From a bacterium (GTDB lineage Bacteria > Patescibacteriota > Minisyncoccia > UBA6257 > GWB1-50-10), in contig JAKAGX010000008.1 of the NCBI GenBank assembly GCA_021825465.1, positions 1-25,271 on the forward strand: a stretch of DNA of 25,271 nt, given 5' to 3'. A model generated the notes under the pieces. It was given only the letters and a program-made list of their open reading frames with translations. It had not been told where the DNA came from and did no database searches. The translations under genes were made by a program, and so were the position numbers. Numbering within the stretch: the stretch's first letter is position 1; each line of letters opens with the position of its first letter. Below are positions 1 through 6,300 of the stretch, piece by piece.

Positions 1-9
1 TCCGATCTG

Positions 10-15
10 TATAAT
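10..15 (+). promoter_or_regulatory. -10 box of the PEBP gene (near-leaderless)
   Basis: A perfect TATAAT ends nine bases before the ATG at 25. No Shine-Dalgarno sequence lies between them. The -35 region would be outside the window. The same nine-base spacing recurs before four other genes here (7656, 11159, 19579, 23193), which supports both the promoter call and the start codon. The transcript should have a leader of only about three bases. Confidence 0.6.
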
Positions 16-24
16 GCGGGGGTA

Positions 25-483
25 ATGGAAAATCAATTGACGCTCAAGAGTTCGGCGTTCAAGAACGGGGATATGATCCCGCGCCGGTTCACGTGCGACG
101 GCGAGAATATCAATCCGTTTCTCGAGATCAAAAACGCCCCGGCGAACACCAAAAGTTTCGCGCTTGTCGTGGACGATCCGGACGCAACGAACGGCAAAAC
201 GTGGGATCACTGGGTCATGTGGAACATCGATCCGAAAACGCAGTATATTATGGAAGACAATATTCCCGCCGGGGCCGTGGAAGGATTGAACAGCTGGAGC
301 AAAATGAAGTACGGCGGTCCATGCCCCCCGCAAGGCGCGAAGCCGCACCGATATATCTTTACGCTCTCTGCGCTCGACACCGTGCTCGATCTTCCGGCGT
401 CATCGACGAAAGCGGATTTGGAACAGGTGATGCAAAGCCATGTTATCGAGAAAACGACCCTCATGGGGCTCTACGGGAGGTAG
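25..483 (+). CDS. YbhB/YbcL family Raf kinase inhibitor-like (PEBP) protein
   Basis: The 152-residue product matches the bacterial phosphatidylethanolamine-binding (PEBP) family over its whole length, and 150-180 residues is usual for the family. Visible signatures are the N-terminal 'IPRRFTCDGENINPFLEI', the 'ALVVDDPDA' strand, 'WDHWVMWNI' and 'GGPCPPQGAKPHRYIFTLSAL', which together form the anion-binding pocket. There is no signal peptide, so it is probably cytoplasmic. The function of bacterial members is poorly defined; a small-ligand or phosphate-group binding role is family knowledge, not shown here. The start is supported by the TATAAT box nine bases upstream. The next gene overlaps its 3' end if that gene starts at 440. 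Confidence 0.93.
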   Translation: MENQLTLKSSAFKNGDMIPRRFTCDGENINPFLEIKNAPANTKSFALVVDDPDATNGKTWDHWVMWNIDPKTQYIMEDNIPAGAVEGLNSWSKMKYGGPCPPQGAKPHRYIFTLSALDTVLDLPASSTKADLEQVMQSHVIEKTTLMGLYGR

Positions 484-829
484 CGGGGAAAAATATACCT
501 GGACGATGCACTCCCGGTTCAAAATGAAGTACTACGGCATCGCGGATTCCCGCGTGAAGCGCATCATCCGGTTCCCGACGCGATACGAAGAAGGGATCGT
601 GCCGAATACCGTGGCGGTGATGCAGCCGGCAGGGACGAAGAAATATTCGGAGATTTGGGCGATGTATAAGCTTGTTAGCGGCGACCAACAAGCAAGTTCA
701 AAATCCAAATTGCAAATGACAAAACGACAAAGACTGAAAATAATAACTGTATGGAGATATCCCGGGGTGAGCCCGAAGCGCGACCCCATTCCAAAAGAAG
801 TGCTGGAAGAAATCAAAAGTTTGCTTTGA
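440..829 (+). CDS. uncharacterised small protein with central repeat-like insertion
   Basis: The ORF encodes 129 residues from ATG 440, or 107 from ATG 506, or 101 from ATG 524. I recall similar uncharacterised proteins from Parcubacteria-type genomes with the pattern W-T-x-H-S/A-R-F-K-M, R-x-x-R-x-P-x-R-x-E-E-G-I, 'TVAVMQP', 'EIWxMY' and 'WRYPG-S-P'. The conserved part appears to begin near 'EKYTWT', upstream of 506, so I prefer ATG 440 even though it overlaps the preceding gene by 44 bases. The segment SSKSKLQMTKRQRLKI between 'EIWAMYKL' and 'TVWRYPG' looks inserted. The protein is basic and has no signal peptide or membrane span. Function is unknown. Confidence 0.6.
   Translation: MLSRKRPSWGSTGGSGEKYTWTMHSRFKMKYYGIADSRVKRIIRFPTRYEEGIVPNTVAVMQPAGTKKYSEIWAMYKLVSGDQQASSKSKLQMTKRQRLKIITVWRYPGVSPKRDPIPKEVLEEIKSLL
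689..720 (+). repeat. possible dispersed-repeat insertion within the small protein gene
   Basis: This A-rich, low-complexity stretch contains near-repeated words (ttcaaaatccaaat followed by tgcaaatgac). It falls exactly between two conserved blocks of the host protein and stays in frame. Similar 'TTCAAAATCCAAAT' words are, from memory, common dispersed elements in these genomes. Only one copy is visible here, so the repeat call is inference. Confidence 0.3.
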
Positions 830-836
830 TTGTTTG

Positions 837-864
837 CCCCCGAGCATCGAAGGTCGCTCGGGGG
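837..864 (+). terminator. GC-rich hairpin between the small protein gene and the glycosylase gene
   Basis: A perfect 9-bp stem (CCCCCGAGC at 837-845 with GCTCGGGGG at 856-864) closes a 10-base loop, nine bases after the upstream stop codon. No T run follows, so it is either a weak or non-canonical terminator or an RNA-stabilising 3' end. The glycosylase ATG lies only 12 bases further on. Confidence 0.45.
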
Positions 865-875
865 ACTGTATTGAT

Positions 876-1412
876 ATGAAAAAGATTTTAACTCAAGGTT
901 TTTTCAATAGGCCAACGTTAAGGGTGGCTGAAAACTTGCTCGGCAAATATCTCGTGCGGGAATATCGGGGCAAGGAGGTTGCAGCGATGATAACGGAGGT
1001 GGAAGCGTACGACGGGCCGCATGATTTGGCGTCGCACGCATCGCACGGCAGGACGGAGCGGACGAAGATCATGTTCGGTCCGCCGGGGCGGTGGTACGTC
1101 TATTTCACGTACGGCATGCACTGGCTCGTGAATGTCGTAACGGGCCCCGAAGAATATCCTGCCGCCGTTTTGATCCGCGCCGTAGATGGCGTACAGGGTC
1201 CCGCCCGCACGACGAAATTTTTCAAAATAGACAAGCGGTTCAACGGCAAGGCCGTTTCCCGGCAAACCGGCCTCTGGATCGAAGACAGGGGAGTAGGGAT
1301 CAAAAAAACGCAGATAACAAAAAACCCGCGCATTGGTGTGCAATACGCGGGGCCCGTATGGGCGGGCAAGAAATATAACTTGAAGCTCGGTTCAGTGTGT
1401 GTGACGCAGTAA
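876..1412 (+). CDS. DNA-3-methyladenine glycosylase (AAG/MPG family)
   Basis: The 178-residue product is a base-excision repair glycosylase that removes alkylated or deaminated purines from DNA. The diagnostic segment 'ITEVEAYDGPHDLASHASHG' is present. By alignment with human AAG, Glu43 is the water-activating residue and Tyr45 the intercalating one. It is followed by 'RTERTKIMFGPPGRWYVYFTYGMHWLVNVV' in two overlapping blocks and 'AAVLIRAVDG', all typical of the fold. The length is usual for bacterial members. ATG 876 is preferred over an upstream TTG at 834 because family homology begins at 'LTQGFFNRPTLRVAENLLGK'. Its last 21 bases overlap the converging gene on the other strand. Confidence 0.93.
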   Translation: MKKILTQGFFNRPTLRVAENLLGKYLVREYRGKEVAAMITEVEAYDGPHDLASHASHGRTERTKIMFGPPGRWYVYFTYGMHWLVNVVTGPEEYPAAVLIRAVDGVQGPARTTKFFKIDKRFNGKAVSRQTGLWIEDRGVGIKKTQITKNPRIGVQYAGPVWAGKKYNLKLGSVCVTQ

Positions 1413-1706
1413 GAGTAGTCCTTTCAGTCTGTGCTTGGGACTTTTCGATATTCCGCGTTTCGCCAGCCGTATTGTGTAATTGTCGAAACGATTGGTCCAG
1501 AACTTGAAAAGTTCCATGGGCCAAAGAAGGAAAATACCCCACCAGAGCCACCACATACTGCCACGCCTTTTTCCATTGCTTAAGCTGGTTACGATTTGCT
1601 GGTACCTGATCTGAAAGTGGAACCAGAAAAGAAATCCGAAGACCAGTTCTACCAGGCTCGCCATGAAGACGAGCGTTCTCCATTCCTTGATCAGTCCCTC
1701 TATCAT
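1392..1706 (-). CDS. small membrane protein, second gene of a minus-strand pair
   Basis: The product is 104 residues, with hydrophobic segments at about 12-32 (LVFMASLVELVFGFLFWFHF) and 52-68 (WWLWWGIFLLWPMELFKF), then a basic C-terminal tail rich in Lys and Arg. I do not recognise the family. The start at 1706 is fixed by a strong AAGGAGG site seven bases upstream. That site overlaps the end of the partner gene, whose stop codon lies two bases before this ATG, so the two are probably translationally coupled. The tail-in orientation with respect to the membrane is not determinable. It converges on the glycosylase gene with a 21-base overlap and no obvious terminator. Confidence 0.75.
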   Translation of the reverse strand: MIEGLIKEWRTLVFMASLVELVFGFLFWFHFQIRYQQIVTSLSNGKRRGSMWWLWWGIFLLWPMELFKFWTNRFDNYTIRLAKRGISKSPKHRLKGLLLLRHTH

Positions 1707-1708
1707 GT

Positions 1709-1969
1709 TTATTCCTCCTTGATCTTTTCCCGGTGGAAAAATTTTTCTTTTGCGGAAAACACCAGCCCTTCGATAATGGGCCGGAGAACCGTAATAGGTA
1801 AACCGAGTATCGTGATCACTCCCCAGAAAAGTTCTATGCTCAGCGCGACGAGCGTTGGGATCATCCAATTCTTGTATTTGAAGCAATTGTCTGCGTACCA
1901 ACCGACAGCTATGAAGTAACCAACAAGCAGGTAAACGAGACCCGCCAAAATAAAAATGAAGACGTCCAT
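1709..1969 (-). CDS. small membrane protein, first gene of a minus-strand pair
   Basis: The product is 86 residues, with two predicted membrane helices (about 3-23 and 34-60) and a charged Lys/Glu-rich C-terminus (KEKFFHREKIKEE). It resembles no family I can name. The start is supported by AGGAG about seven bases upstream and by a divergent promoter at 2021-2050, giving a leader of roughly 45 bases. Its partner follows after two bases. The two proteins share size, a two-helix design and an aromatic-rich character, which suggests a small membrane complex. That suggestion is inference. Confidence 0.75.
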   Translation of the reverse strand: MDVFIFILAGLVYLLVGYFIAVGWYADNCFKYKNWMIPTLVALSIELFWGVITILGLPITVLRPIIEGLVFSAKEKFFHREKIKEE

Positions 1970-2020
1970 AAAAGAACTCCTATCCCTAACAGTGAATAAA
2001 AATGTGAATTAGCTGACTCC

Positions 2021-2050
2021 ATGGTAACCAATTCTGCATACTCTTGTCAA
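2021..2050 (-). promoter_or_regulatory. promoter of the minus-strand membrane-protein pair
   Basis: Read on the minus strand, there is a perfect TTGACA (2050-2045), an 18-base spacer and TACCAT (2026-2021). The -35 hexamer overlaps by five bases the -35 of the divergent plus-strand promoter, so RNA polymerase could probably occupy only one at a time. Confidence 0.55.
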
Positions 2051-2072
2051 ATAGCAGAATAAGTGTTATAAA
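2044..2072 (+). promoter_or_regulatory. promoter of the 201-residue membrane protein
   Basis: TTGTCA (2044-2049), a 17-base spacer and TATAAA (2067-2072) form a near-consensus housekeeping-sigma promoter. The leader would be about 42 bases long and ends with an AAGGAG site. Confidence 0.65.
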
Positions 2073-2120
2073 TAGCGCCACAGCTCAGTTCATTTCATTT
2101 ATTAAAAAAGGAGAGTTTTC

Positions 2121-2726
2121 TTGAACAAGGATAAACTCGTGAAATCGGCTGCGATCGCGACAGTCGTTACGATGCTCGTCGAGGGGACGATTTATGTCTG
2201 GTCCATGAAATCTCTCGGCGTGCGTCCCGTGTTCACGACCTGGCTTTTATTTTTCGTCGCTTCGTCCCTGAGCTTATGGACGTACTGGTCGACGGAGAAG
2301 CACAGCGTTGTGGGGAATATCGCGAATGTCGCGGATGCCTTCGTCTGCGCTGCGATACTCACGGGCGTCATCATTTTTGAGAAGGGGAATCTCATGGGGA
2401 GCGCTTTCGATGAGTATTGCCTGATTGCTTCCGTGGTCATTCTCGTTTTCTGGAGAGTGACCAAACACCATACCCTCTCGAATCTTTCGCTCCAGGCGGT
2501 GATGACGATCGCATACCTCCCGACCTTCTTCGAGCTCTGGCATACAGCGGTGAACACGGAGTTTCTTCCGATGTGGATTCTTTCGTGGGTCTCGTCGATT
2601 TTCGCCCTTGTGCCTGCCCGAGTAAAGAAGGATAGGCTAGGTACAGTGTACGCAGGCCGCGGACTGGTTCTCGTATCGGTCGTGATATGGCTGATACTGA
2701 GAATTCATTGGGTCGTCCATCCATAG
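2121..2726 (+). CDS. multi-span membrane protein, distant paralogue of the 21096 gene
   Basis: The 201-residue product has about seven hydrophobic segments and begins at a TTG codon. The TTG is preceded by AAGGAG seven bases upstream, and the family homology starts close to it. Read by eye, it shares ordered landmarks with the protein at 21096-21689: G-T-I/V-Y near residue 22, T-W-L/I-L near 40, E-K near 59, and a P-x(4-5)-W segment (PTFFELW at 134-140 against PQLYDFW) in the second half. The size, span number and Pro-containing helix recall PQ-loop or sugar-porter-like small transporters, but I cannot assign one. A terminator hairpin overlaps its stop codon. Confidence 0.85.
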   Translation: MNKDKLVKSAAIATVVTMLVEGTIYVWSMKSLGVRPVFTTWLLFFVASSLSLWTYWSTEKHSVVGNIANVADAFVCAAILTGVIIFEKGNLMGSAFDEYCLIASVVILVFWRVTKHHTLSNLSLQAVMTIAYLPTFFELWHTAVNTEFLPMWILSWVSSIFALVPARVKKDRLGTVYAGRGLVLVSVVIWLILRIHWVVHP

Positions 2727-2745
2727 CGATGAGACGACCCTTTGT
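2710..2745 (+). terminator. hairpin terminator overlapping the stop codon
   Basis: A perfect 8-bp stem (GGGTCGTC at 2710-2717 with GACGACCC at 2733-2740) encloses the TAG stop codon in its 15-base loop. It is followed by TTTGTGTT. The last three sense codons form part of the left arm. Confidence 0.55.
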
Positions 2746-2780
2746 GTTCATTTGCAGGGGAGTGAAACGTTTTTAGTGCA

Positions 2781-2790
2781 AATACGTATT
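2781..2790. promoter_or_regulatory. palindrome AATACGTATT, candidate operator upstream of the ArsR gene
   Basis: This perfect 10-bp palindrome lies 28 bases before the ATG of the regulator gene, where autoregulation by ArsR-family proteins usually occurs. The first eight bases (AATACGTA) recur at 3266-3273 in the leader of the large surface-protein gene. No convincing -10 box could be fixed. Confidence 0.35.
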
Positions 2791-2818
2791 GATTTTTAGT
2801 CGGGGAAAAAAGTAAAAT

Positions 2819-3118
2819 ATGAACCATATGACTGAACGACTGAAGCATGAAGAGGGGGAAAGAATTTTCAAAGTGTTGGCCAGTGCCAAGCGTCTCGCGA
2901 TACTCCACGCGCTGGACGGGAAAGAAATGTCGGTGGACGAGCTCACGAAAAAACTCGGCGTGAGGAAATCGAATATTTCTCAGCACCTCGCGATCCTGCG
3001 GTACGCGCGCCTCGTTAAGATGAGGAGGGACGCCACCCGCGTTTACTACCGGGTGACCGATCCGAAGATCCTGGACTGTTGCCGGATCATCGGAAATTTC
3101 GCCAAGAAATATCGTTAA
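2819..3118 (+). CDS. ArsR-family winged helix-turn-helix transcriptional regulator
   Basis: The 99-residue product has the ArsR/SmtB layout: 'IFKVLASAKRLAILHALDGKEMSVDELTKKLGV' (helices 1-3), the recognition helix 'RKSNISQHLAILRYARLV', and the wing 'MRRDATRVYYRVTDPKI'. The CxC metal-sensing motif typical of arsenic or cadmium sensors (ELCVCDL) is absent; the equivalent position reads 'MSVDELTK'. Two adjacent cysteines (DCCR) near the C-terminus are the only obvious thiols and could act as a redox or metal site. It is the only transcription factor in the window. The neighbouring surface-protein promoter, with its palindromes, is a natural candidate target. ATG 2819 is the first of two close starts (the other is at 2828). 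Confidence 0.9.
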   Translation: MNHMTERLKHEEGERIFKVLASAKRLAILHALDGKEMSVDELTKKLGVRKSNISQHLAILRYARLVKMRRDATRVYYRVTDPKILDCCRIIGNFAKKYR

Positions 3119-3138
3119 GAAAAATAAAACAAGGGGGA

Positions 3139-3176
3139 AATAAGGCGGTATGCCACAGCATACCGCCTTATTCTTT
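3139..3176. terminator. strong 15-bp hairpin after the regulator gene
   Basis: A perfect 15-bp stem (3139-3153 with 3158-3172) closes a CACA tetraloop 21 bases after the regulator stop codon. On the plus strand it is followed by CTTT only. The stem itself ends in TTATT, so it can function as an intrinsic terminator. It isolates the regulator from the strong promoter at 3205. Confidence 0.75.
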
Positions 3177-3204
3177 GGGGTATAACCGGTGGAAAAAATC
3201 GGTC

Positions 3205-3234
3205 TTGACGTTCCCGTCCGGACGGGACTATAAT
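3205..3234 (+). promoter_or_regulatory. promoter of the surface-protein gene with a palindromic operator in its spacer
   Basis: TTGACG (3205-3210), an 18-base spacer and a perfect TATAAT (3229-3234) make one of the best promoters in the window. The spacer is almost filled by a perfect 16-bp palindrome (TCCCGTCC followed by GGACGGGA, 3212-3227). A repressor bound there would block polymerase. Two tandem copies of ATGCTTTC (3233-3240 and 3241-3248) cover the predicted start point near 3241. Confidence 0.75.
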
Positions 3235-3245
3235 GCTTTCATGCT

Positions 3246-3267
3246 TTCGATGTTTCGAAACATCGAA
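3246..3267. repeat. perfect 22-bp palindrome at the transcription start of the surface-protein gene
   Basis: The sequence from 3246 is perfectly self-complementary around the centre between 3256 and 3257 (left half TTCGATGTTTC). It starts about five bases after the predicted transcription start. It could be a dimeric-regulator operator, or in RNA a 5'-end hairpin that protects the message from decay. Confidence 0.7.
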
Positions 3268-3355
3268 TACGTAAGAAAAGGCCGGGAAAATAAGGGGGGC
3301 ATACCAATTAAAAAAGAGATCAAACTTCACGCATAAAAAATTCGATTTCGTCGAT

Positions 3356-3373
3356 CGACAGCGTGTCGTTTTT
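3356..3373 (+). promoter_or_regulatory. terminator-like leader hairpin before the surface-protein gene
   Basis: CGACA (3356-3360), a GCG loop, TGTCG (3364-3368) and five Ts end 11 bases before the ATG. A competing stem (TCGAT 3342-3346 with ATCGA 3354-3358) would use part of the left arm. This is the layout of an attenuator, although the stem is short and the role is inference. The ATG itself has no recognisable Shine-Dalgarno sequence. Confidence 0.3.
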
Positions 3374-3384
3374 CTAACGAAAAA

Positions 3385-6300
3385 ATGAAAACAAAATTAT
3401 CGAGTAGTCACGAAGCGATGAAAGTAGTTCTTTTCGGAGCCGCAGCTTTCTTAGTGTGCGGTTTTTTTGTCGTCGGTAATGTCGCGCATGCTTCTACACT
3501 GAATGTCGTCCCCGACGAAGGGGGATTTTATAGTGCTTTGGTTAAGGGTGCCGATCATTTAGTGAGTCAGCAAAATTCTGATGGTGGTTGGGCTTGGACA
3601 GCCTCGGGCGGCAGTTCAGCTAATACATTTGGTGTTACGGGTCTTGGGTTATTGGATGCCTACGAAATAACCCATGATTCAACTTATCTGACGAAAGCTC
3701 AATTGACCGCTGATCACTTGCTCGGCATTACTACACCGACGGATCTTGCATCTGATAATACGAACAAGTTTTATTCTCAAGATATTGTCTTTTTAGTGAA
3801 AGCCGGTCAATTAATTGGGAATAGCGCTTACACAAGCAAAGCAAGTGCTTTAATGACCCATTTTATCAATGAGCCAAACAGATACTGCAATGCCAGTAGT
3901 ACTGGTTGTATAACAGCCCAAGATATAGCTGATGCTTATCATAATATGGGGAGTGCTTATGCAGCTCCGTCTGGATTGACGGAATGGCAGCTTTCGTCTT
4001 GGGTGGAAGCAGCGAAGCTTACTGGAAATAATAGTTGGGCGACCGACTTAGCTAATATAGTAAAGTCAGATGTGATAGACTCCGCTTATAGTGCAAGCTT
4101 AGATCTGACAGGGGGGAAAAGCTATGCTTTAGGATTGGCTGGGGCATTAAGGGCAACAGCTATAATGGGGGTCTCTAATTCTGATGTATTAACTAAACTC
4201 GTAGCCGAGCAAAATGCGGATGGATCAATAAAAGCTAATACAAATGATGGGATTAAGCAGACCACAGCCTATGCGGTACTGGGATTTGCTGCAGCCAATG
4301 ATCAGAGCGATGCAGTTTCATCAACTGCGTATTTGGCCGGTACGCAAAACTCAACAAGCGGCGGATGGACAGAAAGTGATGGAACTGAATATACCGAAGT
4401 AAACAGCGAGATTATACAAGCCATCTCCAGTGTTCTTACGTCGGGCAATTACTATTCTATCCAAGATGCAGTCAATGCGGCATCCGACGGCGATACGATC
4501 AATGTCGCTGCGGGAACATACAGTGAAACACTTCAAATCAATAAGCCGTTGACGCTTCTTGGTGCAAAAGCAAATGTTGATGCGAGAAATACGAGTACGC
4601 GTGGTAGTGGAGAATCAGTTATCCTTTCGACTAGTACTGATGGTTCGATTCAGATCGGTTCCGCGGGGCCGGTTGCCGGTACGGTGACCATCAACGGATT
4701 CACGATCGGCAACAGCACCACCTCGCCCTACAAGGCGATCCATGTGATGCAGCAAACAAATGACGTTGTCGTTGAAAATAACATCATCGAACCTTCCACA
4801 TACGATGGCATCAATCTCTACAGCGCGGTTCAGGGAACCATCGATCAGAACTTGGTCCTCGGCGCCACGACAAGCGGCATCACGATGGGGAACAGCGATG
4901 TGATGCCGAATATCGTCACTCAAGCAACGATCACGAACAATAAAGTAGAAAATTCGGAATACGGCATAACCGGTTACATGTCGAGCAGCACGATCTCAGG
5001 CAATGAAGTTATCGGTTCGTCGGCTCAAACCAACGGTTCCGGCATCGGCGGTGAGTTCTACAACACGTCGATAACGAATAATACTGTTTCAGGATATTCT
5101 GCTGGTGTCGGCATCGGATTCAAGAATCAAAACCCGGCTCGAGCGAATGCATCCGGAATGACGATCTCTGGGAACACGGTTTACGACAATGGCTATAACT
5201 TCTATGCGGTGTCGACGAGTACTGGCACTACCGTTTCCGGCAACTACCTCGAATCGCCGGGAGGAGTAAACACGCTTGTACTGAATTCCATAACAACGGG
5301 TTATTCGTTCTCGGGGAATTACTACAGTAATTGGTCGGGAACGGGGAATTACGCGATAACGGGTACCGATGATGGCACCACCGTTTCGACGACCTCATCC
5401 GCATTCGCCGATACTTCGCCGATGATAAGGCCTGTCTATGTTTCCACGACAGGCACCGATGGTCCTACCTATGGAACGGTGACCAATCCATACCGGACGA
5501 TTCAGTACGGTATAGATAACGTCACCCCCGGCGGCACGGTCAATGTGGCCGCGGGAACATATACTGAAAATGTGAGTGTAAATAAGTCTGTTGCTATAGT
5601 CGGCAGTGGATTATCAACGACAAGTACACTTGATGGCATGATGACGATTACCGGTAACAATGTAAGCGTGAAAAATATGACGTTTACGAATCCAAATGGG
5701 AGTACCGCCCTTTTGGTGAGTGGCGCGAGTCATGTTTCTATCATGAGCAACAAGTTCGATTCGGTTGGTACGACGCTCTCGGCAGGATCGGCGCAAGCGA
5801 TTGATATAAATGGCGGTACGAGTACGGCAATGTCAGATATAACTATCGATGATAATACTATCTCGAATGTTGGGAGCCTTAATCTGGCTTACAGTGCATC
5901 CGTTTCTGGGACGAGTGCCAAGGGTATTTATATCGGTGATTCCACGGGTGTGAATATCATATCAGGCGTAGTGATCAACAATAACACCATATCGCACATA
6001 CAAGCATCAACTGCTGCATGGAATGTTGGTCGCGGTGCATACGGTATTCTTGTTAATCACGCAAACCATCCCACTGACGGTTCGACTGGTGTTACGATAA
6101 CGAACAATACGATCAGTGATTTGGAAGGTCTTTGGGCGCATGCAATTGGTTTGGAGGGCAACACGCCCAACGCGGTTGTAACTGGCAATACGGTAGAAGG
6201 TTTGGTGAGCCATAAAACTCCAAGTGATGCCGTTGGCGTTCAAGTTGAAGATAACGCAAATGCCAGCACCGTTAAGGTTAATGGTAATAGTTTCGGCGAT

